Part shown: piece after piece, positions 22,840-32,573 of the stretch
How positions within the stretch are numbered: the stretch's first letter is position 1
Layout: every line of letters begins with the position of its first letter
Origin: Chitinophagaceae bacterium
GTDB taxonomy: Bacteria > Bacteroidota > Bacteroidia > Chitinophagales > Chitinophagaceae
Direction of reading: 5' to 3'
Length of the DNA stretch: 64,000 bases
Assembly: GCA_022841365.1 (NCBI GenBank)
Contig: JALHRP010000001.1
Span: forward strand, 1 to 64,000
The notes under the pieces: model-generated
Databases searched by the model: none
Seen by the model: only the letters and a program-made list of their open reading frames with translations
Told to the model about the DNA's origin: nothing
Translations under genes and position numbers: made by a program

Positions 22840-22966
22840 GTTGTTGTTGTTTATAACAGTGTTTCAGATTGCAAATGAAATACCAACGTTGCATGTGTGA
22901 CGGAATGGCGTCTGTTAAATTTTCAAACCACAAAATCCTTAGCTTTAAGCATTAAAAATTAAAACC

Positions 22967-25516
22967 ATGCTTCGATCTGTTTTACTTCTTTTGTTTGTTC
23001 TTGGTTCAACCATATTAACTGCACAGCAAAATTATTTTTATCCCAACAGCGGAAATTTCAATCAGCAGATTCCTACACCCGAACAGTTTCTGGGTTATGC
23101 CATAGGCACACAGCATACCCGCCACGATAAACTGGTGGAGTACTTCCGTGAGCTGGATCGCATGAGTGATCGTGTAACCATGCAGGTGATTGGGAAAACA
23201 TTTGAACAACGTCAACAGATTACTGCTGTGTTTACATCGCCTCAAAATCATGCAAGAATTGAAGAGATCCGTAAAGCACATCTTGCAGGACAACAAACAG
23301 GTAATACAGAAAACGTTCCGCTGGTGATTCATCTTGGATATAATGTGCATGGCAACGAACCCAGCAGCAGCGAAGCCGCTATGCTTACTGCTTATTATAT
23401 TACGGCATCGCAAAGCGATGAAGCAGACAAGTGGTTAAATGAAATGGTCATCTTAATGGACCCGGTAATTAATCCTGATGGTCGTGACCGGCATAGTCAT
23501 TGGGCCAATATGCACAAAGCCGAACCGCCTGTTGCAGATCCGCTCGACAGAGAACACACTGAAATTTGGCCGGGAGGACGATTCAATCATTATTGGTTTG
23601 ATTTGAACCGTGACTGGTTTCTTGGTACGTTTCCTGAAACAAGAAACCGCATTAAATTTTTTCATCAATGGCGACCTTATGTACAAACTGATCATCATGA
23701 AATGGGAAGCTCTTCTACTTTTTATTTTGATCCCGGTATGGATGGAAGCAATAACCCCACGGTACCGGATTATTTATACAAAACACTCTATCCAAAATTT
23801 GGTGAATATTTTTCTGCAGCTGCAAACAAGATCGGCTCCATGTATTTTACCAAAGAGGCATTTGATAAACTCTATCCCGGTTACGGCAGCAGCTACATTA
23901 ATTTTTATGGCGGTGCCGGATTTTTATTTGAACAGGGAAGTAGCCGTGGTCATGTACAGGAAACAACAACCATTCCCGTTACGTTTGCATTTACCATCCG
24001 CAACCAGTTTACAGCATCGCTCACAACTATCCGTGCATCTTTGGCAGAAAAAACTGCTCTGCTCAACCTGCGTAAAGAATTTTATCGTGTAAGTAATCAA
24101 CAGGCCAAAGCATCGCCCATTAAAGCCTATGTGTTTGGTGATGCACAGGATGAAACAAAAACAAGAGCTTTTCTTGATATGCTGTTGTTACATGAAATTG
24201 AAGTGTATGGTTTGAATGGAAACATGAATGTTGATAATAAAAAGTTCGATGCGTCATCATCTTATATCGTTCCAACCGATCAGCCAAATTATGTGATGGT
24301 GCGTACCGTGTTTGAAAAACAAATAAAATATACCGACAGCACTTTTTATGATGCATCTACCTGGAGTTTGCCTTATGCATACAATATACCGTTTGCAGAA
24401 GTAAAGGCCGCTGTTACAAAAGGCAGCCGCATTAATCAAACTCCGCAACGAAATGTACCTCCTGTTGTAAAAAGCAATTATGTATATGTGTTTGAAGTAA
24501 AAGATTACAATGCACACAAGGCCATTTTTCAATTACAACAGGGAGGTGCATTGGTGCAAACAGCTTTTCGTCCGTTTACAGCAACCGTGAATGGTGCAGC
24601 AAAAGAGTTTGGATACGGAACCATTTCTATTCCGGTGAATCTTCAACGCATCAGTGCTGATTCATTATACACGCTGGTGAGCAATACAAGTAAGCATGCA
24701 CAGCTAACAGTGTATTCTTTAAGTACAGGATATAATACAAAGGGAATTGATTTGGGAAGTAATTATATCCGCACGGTAAAAAAACCTGAAGTGATGCTGT
24801 TAATCGGTACAGGTGTTGCTGCACCCGAAGCAGGTGAGATCTGGCATTTACTGGATCAGCGTTTGCAAATGCCCATTACCAAAATGGACATCCTCAATTT
24901 TGGCCGTGCATCCATTGAGCGTTACAATACCATTGTAATGGTGAGTGGAAATTATGCCTTGCTCGATAAAACCGCAACCGATAAATTGAAAGCATGGGTG
25001 CAGGGCGGGGGCACACTCATCACCATTAAATCAGGAAGCGAATGGGCTATCCGTAACGGCTTCACCAGAGAAAAATTATTTGCAGACAGCAGCAAGCAAC
25101 AGCAGCAGCGTTATAATTTTGATGAAGCACCGCAGCGTGAAGGTGCCAAATCATTAGGCGGCTCTATTTTTTATGTTGATCTGGATACAACACATCCCAT
25201 TGGTTTTGGATTTACAAACCGCAGCTTGCCGGTGTACAGAAACGGATTAACGGTGTTACAACCTTCAGTCAATTCATACTCAACTGTTGCATTGTACGGA
25301 AACAATCCGTTGATTGGTGGTTATCTGCATCCTACTTCTTTAAAGAAAGTAAAAAACAGCGCAGCGATTCTTGTTGGCGCAGAAGGTAGCGGAAGAGTGA
25401 TTCTGTTCAGCGATAATCCCAACTTCAGAGGAACATGGTATGGTACCAACAAATTATTTTTAAATGCCTTGTTCTTTGGCGGCCTGATCAATGTACCGCA
25501 AATGGTAAGCGAATAA
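22967..25516 (+). CDS. secreted M14 family zinc carboxypeptidase
   Basis: An 849-residue protein with a signal peptide (LLLLFVLGSTILTAQQ). The M14 zinc site HGNE (His about 127, Glu about 130) lies in YNVHGNEPSSSEAA, the third ligand His in YVQTDHHEMGSSS, and VINPDGRDRHSHW and FDLNRDWF are further family blocks. The C-terminal half (EVMLLIGTGVAAPEAGEIW, GGGTLITIKSGSEWA, SAAILVGAEGSGRVILFSDN) resembles a glutamine-amidotransferase-like fold appended to peptidases in this phylum. It likely trims peptides in the periplasm or outside the cell. A terminator follows. Confidence 0.87.
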   Translation: MLRSVLLLLFVLGSTILTAQQNYFYPNSGNFNQQIPTPEQFLGYAIGTQHTRHDKLVEYFRELDRMSDRVTMQVIGKTFEQRQQITAVFTSPQNHARIEEIRKAHLAGQQTGNTENVPLVIHLGYNVHGNEPSSSEAAMLTAYYITASQSDEADKWLNEMVILMDPVINPDGRDRHSHWANMHKAEPPVADPLDREHTEIWPGGRFNHYWFDLNRDWFLGTFPETRNRIKFFHQWRPYVQTDHHEMGSSSTFYFDPGMDGSNNPTVPDYLYKTLYPKFGEYFSAAANKIGSMYFTKEAFDKLYPGYGSSYINFYGGAGFLFEQGSSRGHVQETTTIPVTFAFTIRNQFTASLTTIRASLAEKTALLNLRKEFYRVSNQQAKASPIKAYVFGDAQDETKTRAFLDMLLLHEIEVYGLNGNMNVDNKKFDASSSYIVPTDQPNYVMVRTVFEKQIKYTDSTFYDASTWSLPYAYNIPFAEVKAAVTKGSRINQTPQRNVPPVVKSNYVYVFEVKDYNAHKAIFQLQQGGALVQTAFRPFTATVNGAAKEFGYGTISIPVNLQRISADSLYTLVSNTSKHAQLTVYSLSTGYNTKGIDLGSNYIRTVKKPEVMLLIGTGVAAPEAGEIWHLLDQRLQMPITKMDILNFGRASIERYNTIVMVSGNYALLDKTATDKLKAWVQGGGTLITIKSGSEWAIRNGFTREKLFADSSKQQQQRYNFDEAPQREGAKSLGGSIFYVDLDTTHPIGFGFTNRSLPVYRNGLTVLQPSVNSYSTVALYGNNPLIGGYLHPTSLKKVKNSAAILVGAEGSGRVILFSDNPNFRGTWYGTNKLFLNALFFGGLINVPQMVSE

Positions 25517-25536
25517 ATAAAATCAATTAAAAGTTT

Positions 25537-25567
25537 AAAGACATCAACAATCAGTTGATGTCTTTTT
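25537..25567. terminator. intrinsic terminator overlapping the GNAT gene end
   Basis: A perfect 12-bp stem (25537-25548 with 25554-25565) with an AATCA loop and a following T-run. It lies after the carboxypeptidase stop. Its right arm is also the last codons of the convergent GNAT gene. Confidence 0.88.
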
Positions 25568-26003
25568 GCATACATAAGCTTATTTCTACGCCAATGTATT
25601 GTCCGTAATTAGGTATACGGGCGTAACCACATTTTTCATAAAGCCTGATGGCTTCGGGTTGTTTGATGGCTGTTTCAAGAATACAGGATTTGAAACCTTC
25701 ATCTTTCGCCCACAGTTCGAGGGACCTTAGTATTTCAGCAGCAATGCCTTTGCCACGCTGTTCCGGTTTTACATACATGCGTTTGATTTCTGCAACTCCC
25801 AATTCATATTCTTTAAATGCGCCGCAGCCAATTGGCTGTGTATGTTCATATGCAACAATCACATGATGAATATGATCCAGCTTGTTGAATTGCGAAAAGA
25901 ATGATTGCTGTTCTCCATAACGTGCCTGCAGATCGGCATCGAGTGCAACAACCAGTGAACGGAAATCGCTGCTGTCGGAATTTGTTTTGATAAGCGTGAT
26001 CAT
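25551..26003 (-). CDS. GNAT family N-acetyltransferase
   Basis: A 150-residue acetyltransferase. QPIGCGAFKEYELGVAEIKRMYV leads into PEQRGKGIAAEILRSLE (acetyl-CoA pyrophosphate loop, Q/RxxGxG/A), and ETAIKQPEAIRLYEKCGYARI is the C-terminal motif. The substrate is unknown. It is probably monocistronic. The last codons overlap the stem of the shared terminator. Confidence 0.88.
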   Translation of the reverse strand: MITLIKTNSDSSDFRSLVVALDADLQARYGEQQSFFSQFNKLDHIHHVIVAYEHTQPIGCGAFKEYELGVAEIKRMYVKPEQRGKGIAAEILRSLELWAKDEGFKSCILETAIKQPEAIRLYEKCGYARIPNYGQYIGVEISLCMQKDIN

Positions 26004-26087
26004 GTTGTACTTAACGTTTAATTGTTGTTGTTCTCCTGACCAACAACGGCGTAGGTGATTATGAATACAAGATAAAATCTTTATGCA

Positions 26088-26540
26088 TCATTCCTGTACA
26101 TCCAGCAAACGACGGTGATAATTAATTTGTCCCAGGTGATAACTTAAATGTGCAACAAGATGAACAAGGAAAAATTCGATGGATGTTTTTTCAGCAAACA
26201 CCAGCTTCGGATATTCTTCTTCCAGTTGATGTAACGGAAGCTTGCGTAATGTTTCAATAACAATGGATTTTGTTTCAGCAATCATGGCAAGTAATTCTGT
26301 TTTTGGTACATCCTTCAACGAGAATTCAAGATCACGGTTGCGTAGATAAGCAAAACCACCAAGCTCTGCACCAATAAAGGTTTTGAGATTACCCACCAGA
26401 TGCAGACAAAGATTGCCTGCAGAATTAGCAATGGCTTGTTCTGTGATCCAAAGTTTTTCTTCGCTTTTGTATTGTTCTATTTCGGCAGAGAGTTTTGTAA
26501 GATCTCTCTCAAAAATAGCGGCAAGTGTTTGTGTAAGCAT
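26088..26540 (-). CDS. DinB family protein
   Basis: A 150-residue four-helix protein: NSAGNLCLHLVGNLKTFIGAELGG near residue 40 and FFLVHLVAHLSYHLGQINYHRRLL at the end carry the His residues that bind metal in DinB/YfiT proteins. These act in thiol-dependent or stress roles, but the specific role here is unknown. It is a single gene on the minus strand, upstream of and in the same direction as the GNAT gene, with 84 bases between them. Confidence 0.85.
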   Translation of the reverse strand: MLTQTLAAIFERDLTKLSAEIEQYKSEEKLWITEQAIANSAGNLCLHLVGNLKTFIGAELGGFAYLRNRDLEFSLKDVPKTELLAMIAETKSIVIETLRKLPLHQLEEEYPKLVFAEKTSIEFFLVHLVAHLSYHLGQINYHRRLLDVQE

Positions 26541-26628
26541 ACATGTTTTTTACAAATCAAAGTAACGAAGGTTCCTGCAGGTATGCACAAATAAGATTTA
26601 TATAAAGGGTTCTGTAAAAAGGGTGTGA

Positions 26629-26665
26629 TAAAAAAATCCCCTCGTTAACGGAGGGGATTTTTTTT
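26629..26665 (-). terminator. intrinsic terminator after the tricorn-like protease gene
   Basis: Stem AATCCCCTC (26635-26643) with GAGGGGATT (26651-26659), loop GTTAACG, with long A- and T-runs on either side. It lies 15 bases beyond the stop of the minus-strand gene at 26680. Confidence 0.9.
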
Positions 26666-26679
26666 ATGAATATTTAGTT

Positions 26680-29600
26680 TTAATTGTTTGGACGTTTATA
26701 ACGAACAGGAGGTGCCGGTTCTTTTTTCAACTCCACTCCTTCTGTCTTCAACAACTTCAATGCTTCCTGCACAGCCCGTTCAAGTTGCGGATCTCTTCCC
26801 TCGATCAAAGCTTTGGGATCATACATCACTTCAATATCGGGAGCAATACCTTCTCCTTCAATGGCCCATTTACCATCGGTATCAAAGAAACCGCCACGTG
26901 GTGCCACCATTCTTCCACCATCAATAAATGGAGGTGTATCCCATGTGCCTACTAAGCCACCCCATGTACGTGTGCCTACTAACGGACCGAGTTTGCTTTT
27001 ACGGAACATATAAGGCAACAGATCACCACCCGATCCTGCATTTTCATTAATGATCATCACCTTTGGCCCAAAGATACCTGCCATAGGTGTGGTAGAAACT
27101 TTATGACCTTCAACCCGGTTGTTGAAATAGCCTTGCAGTTTTCTTCCCATGATATCAATCATATAATCGGCTGCTGATCCACCACCGTTATTGCGTTCAT
27201 CAATTACCGCTCCCTGTTTATCCTGCTGTGCAAAATAATAACGGTTGAAAGAAGTGTAACCGGGATTACCTGTGTTAGGTACATACACATACGCAAGCTT
27301 TCCACCAGATAATTCATTTACTTTTCTTCTGTTATCTTCTACCCATGCTCTTGAACGTAAGCCTGCTTCATTCGCAACAGGTACCACAGTAATTGATCTT
27401 GCACCTTCTAATGATGGTTTGTTGTTGACACGAATTTTTATTTGCCGGTTGGCTGTGCCTTCAAACAAACTATACAAATTCATATCAGCAGTTAATGGCC
27501 GGCCATCTACTTCAACCAAATACTCACCTTCTTTTACATTCATACCCGGACCGCTTAACGGCGAACGCAACTCCGGATTCCAGTTTTCGCCGGTAAATAT
27601 TTTGGTGATTTTAAAGAAACCATTATCTGCTTTATAATTTGCACCGAGCAATCCAACAGGAATGTTTGGCACTTGTGGAAAATCGCCACCTGATGTGTAC
27701 GAGTGACCAACTGCAATTTCACCACCAAGAATATCAATAATGTAATTCAAATCAGAACGATGCTTTACATGTTTCAGCCATGGTTGATACCAATCATACA
27801 CTTTGTCCCATGGTGCACCATGTGTATTGTTCACATACAAAAAGTCACGTTGATAGCGCCAGCCTTCTTTAAAAATCTGTTCCGCTTCTTTTGAAGGATC
27901 AACATAAACACGCATGCCATCTGTTTGCAAGCGGCCATCACCCGGTCTTGGTGCAGCTGCAACTGTATTTACAATAAACCAGGATGCGCCACTGCTGTAC
28001 AATAAATTTTTTCTGTCGAAGCTGGATGATGCAGAAGAAACAGCTCTCATAAATTCAATTGCTTTTCTGTCTTTGATACTGTAACGATGCAATACCAAAC
28101 CGTTTTCATTAGGAATGGCTTCTGTAATAAATACATGACCGTCGGGCCCCGCAACCAACTCCTGATAATCACGTACAGGCATGTTCACAGCAATAATGCG
28201 TTGATCAATCCCGTCAAAATCAATTTTCACTTGTACACCTGCAGGTTTAACAACAACGGGTTTCACCGTATCTCCGGTATTTTTTGTTGTGAGTACAGGC
28301 TTTTCTTCTGCTTGTTTTGTTGGCTCCTCATCACTTTTCGGTTGAAACGGATTGACTGTTTCTTTTGAAAGAACAGCCATATACAAAGCACGGGTTACAG
28401 GATAATTGTAACTGCTCATATCTAACCAGCCGCTGCTTAATGCGTAATCGGTGCTGGCAAGAAAGTATAAATATTTTCCGCTTTCATCCCACTGCGGACT
28501 GATGGCATCACTTAACCCATCGGTGATAGCGGTGCTTTTGTTATCATCCACATTATACACTTTTACTGCTTTGAACTGATTCTCCATAATCTGCACATAA
28601 GCAATCCATTTACTGTCGGGACTCCAAACAGGACGTAATGTTCTGTTAGGGTGAGCAAGTCTGTCGGTTGCAACTAAAGTTGTTTTACCACTTGCAAGAT
28701 CAAGGTTCCAGAGGTTGTAATCGGTATCAGTAAAGGCAATGTATTTTCCATCGGGACTCCATGCGGGATAGTAATAGAATTTTTTATTGGGGATGGGATA
28801 GGCTTTGGGTGTTCCCAATCCATCCTGATTGGCAACCATCAATTGGTATTCTCCACTTGCATCAGAAAACCAGGCGATCTTTTGTCCATCAGCCGACCAG
28901 GCGGGATAACGGTCAGCAGCAGACGTAGTGCGTGAAATATTTCTCCAGTCGCCATTTTCTTTTGGTACAGAAAAAATTTCACCACGATGTTCAAACAAAG
29001 CCCGTTTGCCCGTTGGTGAAAGACTTGCATTGGTCAATTGAGCACCAGAAATATTATTCCATCTTGCACGGCCCCAGTTGAGATCGCCAATGGCATTGAT
29101 GGTTAACGGTTTTGTTTTACCTGTTGCAAGATCATAACTGTGGAGGCGTGCACCTTGCTCATAAATCAAAACGCCGTTGTTGGCTGCTAAATTTTTTACA
29201 TCATAATCTTTATGAAAGGTGAGCTGCTTCTGCGTTTTTGTTTTTGGATTGTACATCCATACATTGTTTGCATAATCCTGTTCACTGAGAAAATATAAAA
29301 TGCCATTGTCCCATGCAGGTGCAGTGTGTCGTTCTTTATCGCCCTGGATGGTTTTTGTTGTTTCATGTGTTTTCATGTTGAAGATCCAGATAGGCTGTGC
29401 CTGTCCGCCACGATAATTTCTCCATTCGGGATCCCAGAAGCGATATGGTTGATAAGCCATCATGCTGCCGTCATCACTCATACTGCCAACAAAACCAAAC
29501 GGGATAATCATTGGTTCAGGAGTACCGCCTGATGTTGATACAGTATAAAATTTTGTATTGGCGGTGGGATAACCCATCCTGTCGGAAGTGAAAATAATTT

Positions 29601-29967
29601 TATTATCGTTTGTCCAGCCCTGCACCAGGTCAGGTGTTGGGTGCCAGGTAAGACGTTTTGGGGCACCACCATCAATGGAAACCAGGTACACATCGGTGTT
29701 GCCATCGTATTGTCCGGTGAAAGCAACCCATTTTCCATCGGCACTGATGCGTGGATTATTTTCGGCACCAACAGCAGTTGTTAACCGTCGTGCATCGCCA
29801 CCTTCACGGGATACCACCCACAGATCATCGCCATGCACAAATACAATGTGCTGTTTACTTACCGATGGCTGGCGTAATAATAAAGTGCCTTGTGCCGTAG
29901 CTGCAAGTGAAATGATTGTTGTGCACAGAAGAAACAGTAAACGAAACTGCGGTTGAATTTTTCTCAT
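26680..29967 (-). CDS. tricorn-like S41 peptidase with WD40/PD40 propeller and PDZ domain
   Basis: A 1095-residue secreted protein (signal FRLLFLLCTTIISLAATAQ). Residues about 30-530 hold repeated PD40 blades (NPRISADGKWVAFTG, YPAWSADGQKIAWFSD, RPVWSPDSKWIAYV) forming propellers. A Pro/Lys/Glu-rich linker is near 545-580. A PDZ-like region with NVKEGEYLVEVDGRPL is near 800, followed by an S41 catalytic domain with NENAGSGGDLLPYMFRKSKLG. The tail QLERAVQEALKLL is typical of Bacteroidota tricorn homologues. It probably degrades oligopeptides in the periplasm. Monocistronic. Confidence 0.92.
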   Translation of the reverse strand: MRKIQPQFRLLFLLCTTIISLAATAQGTLLLRQPSVSKQHIVFVHGDDLWVVSREGGDARRLTTAVGAENNPRISADGKWVAFTGQYDGNTDVYLVSIDGGAPKRLTWHPTPDLVQGWTNDNKIIFTSDRMGYPTANTKFYTVSTSGGTPEPMIIPFGFVGSMSDDGSMMAYQPYRFWDPEWRNYRGGQAQPIWIFNMKTHETTKTIQGDKERHTAPAWDNGILYFLSEQDYANNVWMYNPKTKTQKQLTFHKDYDVKNLAANNGVLIYEQGARLHSYDLATGKTKPLTINAIGDLNWGRARWNNISGAQLTNASLSPTGKRALFEHRGEIFSVPKENGDWRNISRTTSAADRYPAWSADGQKIAWFSDASGEYQLMVANQDGLGTPKAYPIPNKKFYYYPAWSPDGKYIAFTDTDYNLWNLDLASGKTTLVATDRLAHPNRTLRPVWSPDSKWIAYVQIMENQFKAVKVYNVDDNKSTAITDGLSDAISPQWDESGKYLYFLASTDYALSSGWLDMSSYNYPVTRALYMAVLSKETVNPFQPKSDEEPTKQAEEKPVLTTKNTGDTVKPVVVKPAGVQVKIDFDGIDQRIIAVNMPVRDYQELVAGPDGHVFITEAIPNENGLVLHRYSIKDRKAIEFMRAVSSASSSFDRKNLLYSSGASWFIVNTVAAAPRPGDGRLQTDGMRVYVDPSKEAEQIFKEGWRYQRDFLYVNNTHGAPWDKVYDWYQPWLKHVKHRSDLNYIIDILGGEIAVGHSYTSGGDFPQVPNIPVGLLGANYKADNGFFKITKIFTGENWNPELRSPLSGPGMNVKEGEYLVEVDGRPLTADMNLYSLFEGTANRQIKIRVNNKPSLEGARSITVVPVANEAGLRSRAWVEDNRRKVNELSGGKLAYVYVPNTGNPGYTSFNRYYFAQQDKQGAVIDERNNGGGSAADYMIDIMGRKLQGYFNNRVEGHKVSTTPMAGIFGPKVMIINENAGSGGDLLPYMFRKSKLGPLVGTRTWGGLVGTWDTPPFIDGGRMVAPRGGFFDTDGKWAIEGEGIAPDIEVMYDPKALIEGRDPQLERAVQEALKLLKTEGVELKKEPAPPVRYKRPNN

Positions 29968-30240
29968 ACAAAATAGTTTGGATGTTCAAGTTAATGTTTC
30001 TGAAAGAAGCTGAAAAGGAAATTCTTTAAGCGGTTGGCAGTGATGCTAACTATAAATAAAACTCATTGGTAGCGAAACCAATTTTTCCAAAGTTGTAAGA
30101 GACAGATTGCAGCATTCCAGTAATTCAAAACTTTGACAGAGGTTATTACATCACAGGAAATGAAGCGTGGCTGATAAATGCCCAAAAACTCCGGTTGCTG
30201 CAGGCCGGACTTACAATTTTCTTATGAAGATCAGTAACGA

Positions 30241-31335
30241 TTATTTTTTTAACTCTGCTGCATGTTTCGCACCCGCCTCTCTTAAAATTTTATAATAATA
30301 TTCAAGTTTAGAGACAATGTTGAAGCCTTTGTTTTTTTCAATTTCGTTTTTTACATAATCTAAAACGGTTTCCTTATCCACATCATCAATAAAATTCAGA
30401 TTTACTTTCCACCAAATGGCATCTTCAATAAATTCATTGAATTTGGTAGACACGGCAAATTTCAAAACATTGCCTCCACTTGGATAGAATTGAATACTAT
30501 GGCAATTCAATTTCTTTTGAGCAAAAGCAGCATCCCACATCTTACGTATCTTTTCACCAATAATTTCTTCGCTGTCTTTCTCCACATCCACACAGGCAGC
30601 ATCCAGCATTTTACGCTGATACATGTAATAATAGTCACCTTTTGGTTTCGGATCCTTCGTTCGATTGTTTATTGATATGCAAATGTTATCAAGCTTTTTT
30701 AGATTGGGACAAGGGTTACTTACAGCTTCAGTTGAAACGAAATGTTTATCTTCTGTTCCATTGATAAATTTTTTAACTGATTCCAGACTGCCATCCTCAA
30801 AATAGGTACGCCAGATACCATCTTTCTTTCCCTTAACATACGATCCTTTAAAATCAATTTTTCCGTTTTTTTGATAATAGGTCCATTCACCTTCTTCTTT
30901 ACCGTTGATATACATACCCGATTTCCATATTGTTCCATCGAAATAGTATGATTTCCATACACCGTCAAATTGATTATTCAGATATGCACCCAGTGTTTCT
31001 ATTTTTCCATTGGAATGATATCTCACATACTTTCCGTTTGCTTTTCCATCTTTATAAGTAAATAGTTGCAGAAGGGTTGAACCACTGTACTCTTTATATT
31101 CCCCCTCAATTTTCCCATTTACTGTAAAATAGATGGTGCTTGAAGAAACCCTGTTATTGATATAATCTTTAATCGTAACCTGCTCTTTATTACCTCCTAA
31201 TTTAGTGTACTCGGTAGTTTGAACTAAATCACCAAAATCACTGTATTTTTTTTCAATTCTTGTTTGGCTTTTTACAGAATTTGTCAGCGAAAGAATCAAT
31301 AAAAGGAGAACTGTTTTTACAGCGGAAGTTTTCAT
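30241..31335 (-). CDS. secreted MORN_2 / YwqK-type repeat protein
   Basis: A 364-residue protein when started at the ATG 31335-31333 (MKTSAVKTVLLLLILSLTNS), which gives a clean signal peptide; a start 42 bases upstream is less likely. About six MORN_2 repeats follow (GKIEGEYKEYSG, GKANGKYVRYHSNGKIETLG, EGEWTYYQKNGKIDFKGSY, DGIWRTYFEDGSLESVKKF), as in proteins annotated YwqK antitoxins. The C-terminal 150 residues contain a TonB-C-like stretch (IQFYPSGGNVLKFAV) but no clear TonB motif. The function is unknown. The upstream 315 bases to the next gene (31336-31650) contain no further feature that I can support. Confidence 0.75.
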   Translation of the reverse strand: MKTSAVKTVLLLLILSLTNSVKSQTRIEKKYSDFGDLVQTTEYTKLGGNKEQVTIKDYINNRVSSSTIYFTVNGKIEGEYKEYSGSTLLQLFTYKDGKANGKYVRYHSNGKIETLGAYLNNQFDGVWKSYYFDGTIWKSGMYINGKEEGEWTYYQKNGKIDFKGSYVKGKKDGIWRTYFEDGSLESVKKFINGTEDKHFVSTEAVSNPCPNLKKLDNICISINNRTKDPKPKGDYYYMYQRKMLDAACVDVEKDSEEIIGEKIRKMWDAAFAQKKLNCHSIQFYPSGGNVLKFAVSTKFNEFIEDAIWWKVNLNFIDDVDKETVLDYVKNEIEKNKGFNIVSKLEYYYKILREAGAKHAAELKK

Positions 31336-31650
31336 GATTGTTATTTCTTGTTTTGATTGTTTGATCATGTTCATCAACTCTGTTTTATAGTTGATGTATG
31401 TGCGAACAGGAATGCAAGCCCGGCAATAAACTGTTGCAGCTTATTTTTTGGCGATATGCAAATGCTGTTACAACATGTGGCGTGCTGATCTGTATCCGTT
31501 GATAAAGTTCTAAAGACATTGTTGTAGTAAAATTAAAAGGCCAATTGTAGTGTTAGTTGAAATCTCTTACTTATACATATTTACATTTAAATATATTAAT
31601 TGTATTTGATATTTTTCCTGTCTTATTTAAAACCAACAAGCTAAAATTTT

Positions 31651-32544
31651 ATGAAAAATCTTTTCGTACTAATTGTATTTTTTATTTCAGTTTCACTTTT
31701 ACATGCACAGGTAGGTATTGGTACCACTACACCGGGAACAACACTTGATGTGAACGGCGGATTTACCATCAGAGAAACCAATATTACAGTTACATCAAAC
31801 AATGCTTCAATACCTGCAAACGTATCACTGGTGCGTTTAACAGGTACAGCAACAGGTACAATTTCTATTACAGCACCTGCAGCACCAAACCCCGGACAAC
31901 GATTAATTATTTACAACAATACTGTTGGCGGATTTACCGGAGTATTAAACGGATTTAATATTCCGGCTCTTCAAAGCTGTGAGTTTGTTTACAGTAACAG
32001 TAACTGGCAAAGTATACTGCCAATCGGCAGCTCTATTATACCATACGCAAGTGCTGCACCATCAACCGTTACTACTCTTATTTCAGGTGCTGCCGGTACT
32101 GCAGCGTTAATTGGTTTTGGAAATTCTGTTTCTGGTATTAGTGTTACAGGAACTACACTTGATTTAACAGGAGGTTCCGGTTTAAACCTGAATTATGGAT
32201 TTAGTATGCCCAGAGCTGCAACAGTTAAATCTATCACAGTGGTTTTTTCTAACATTGCAGCGTTAAACCTCATTGGCACTACCATTACACTTAAAGCACA
32301 ACTTTACAAAAGCGATAATCTAAGCAATACCTATACTGCTATTCCCGGAGCATCCGTTGATTTATCACCCGGTTTAACCGGTATTGTTTCTTTGGGAACA
32401 ATTGCAACGGGCACAATTTCAGGATTATCCATTCCCGTTAGTTCAGGTACAAGGTTATTGTTTGTAACAACAGCAACAGCAAGCGGTTTAACATTGGCTA
32501 ATACAGTTGTTGGTTACATCAGCGGCGGTGTTTCATTCGATTAA
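31651..32544 (+). CDS. secreted protein with BclB-like (exosporium) C-terminal domain
   Basis: A 297-residue protein: signal peptide (FVLIVFFISVSLLHAQ), then VGIGTTTPGTTLDVNG, an N-terminal motif found on many Bacteroidota surface and fibre-like proteins. From about residue 127 (IIPYASAAPSTVTTLISG) to the end (LANTVVGYISGGVSFD) it matches my memory of the C-terminal domain of the Bacillus exosporium glycoprotein BclB, including GFGNSVSGI, DLTGGSGLNLNYGFSMPR, and LSIPVSSGTRLLFV. It is low in charge and rich in Thr, Ser and Gly. The next gene, a T9SS substrate, starts 29 bases later, so the two are probably co-transcribed. Confidence 0.72.
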   Translation: MKNLFVLIVFFISVSLLHAQVGIGTTTPGTTLDVNGGFTIRETNITVTSNNASIPANVSLVRLTGTATGTISITAPAAPNPGQRLIIYNNTVGGFTGVLNGFNIPALQSCEFVYSNSNWQSILPIGSSIIPYASAAPSTVTTLISGAAGTAALIGFGNSVSGISVTGTTLDLTGGSGLNLNYGFSMPRAATVKSITVVFSNIAALNLIGTTITLKAQLYKSDNLSNTYTAIPGASVDLSPGLTGIVSLGTIATGTISGLSIPVSSGTRLLFVTTATASGLTLANTVVGYISGGVSFD

Positions 32545-32573
32545 TAACATCCTCTAACCAACTACTGAAGATT

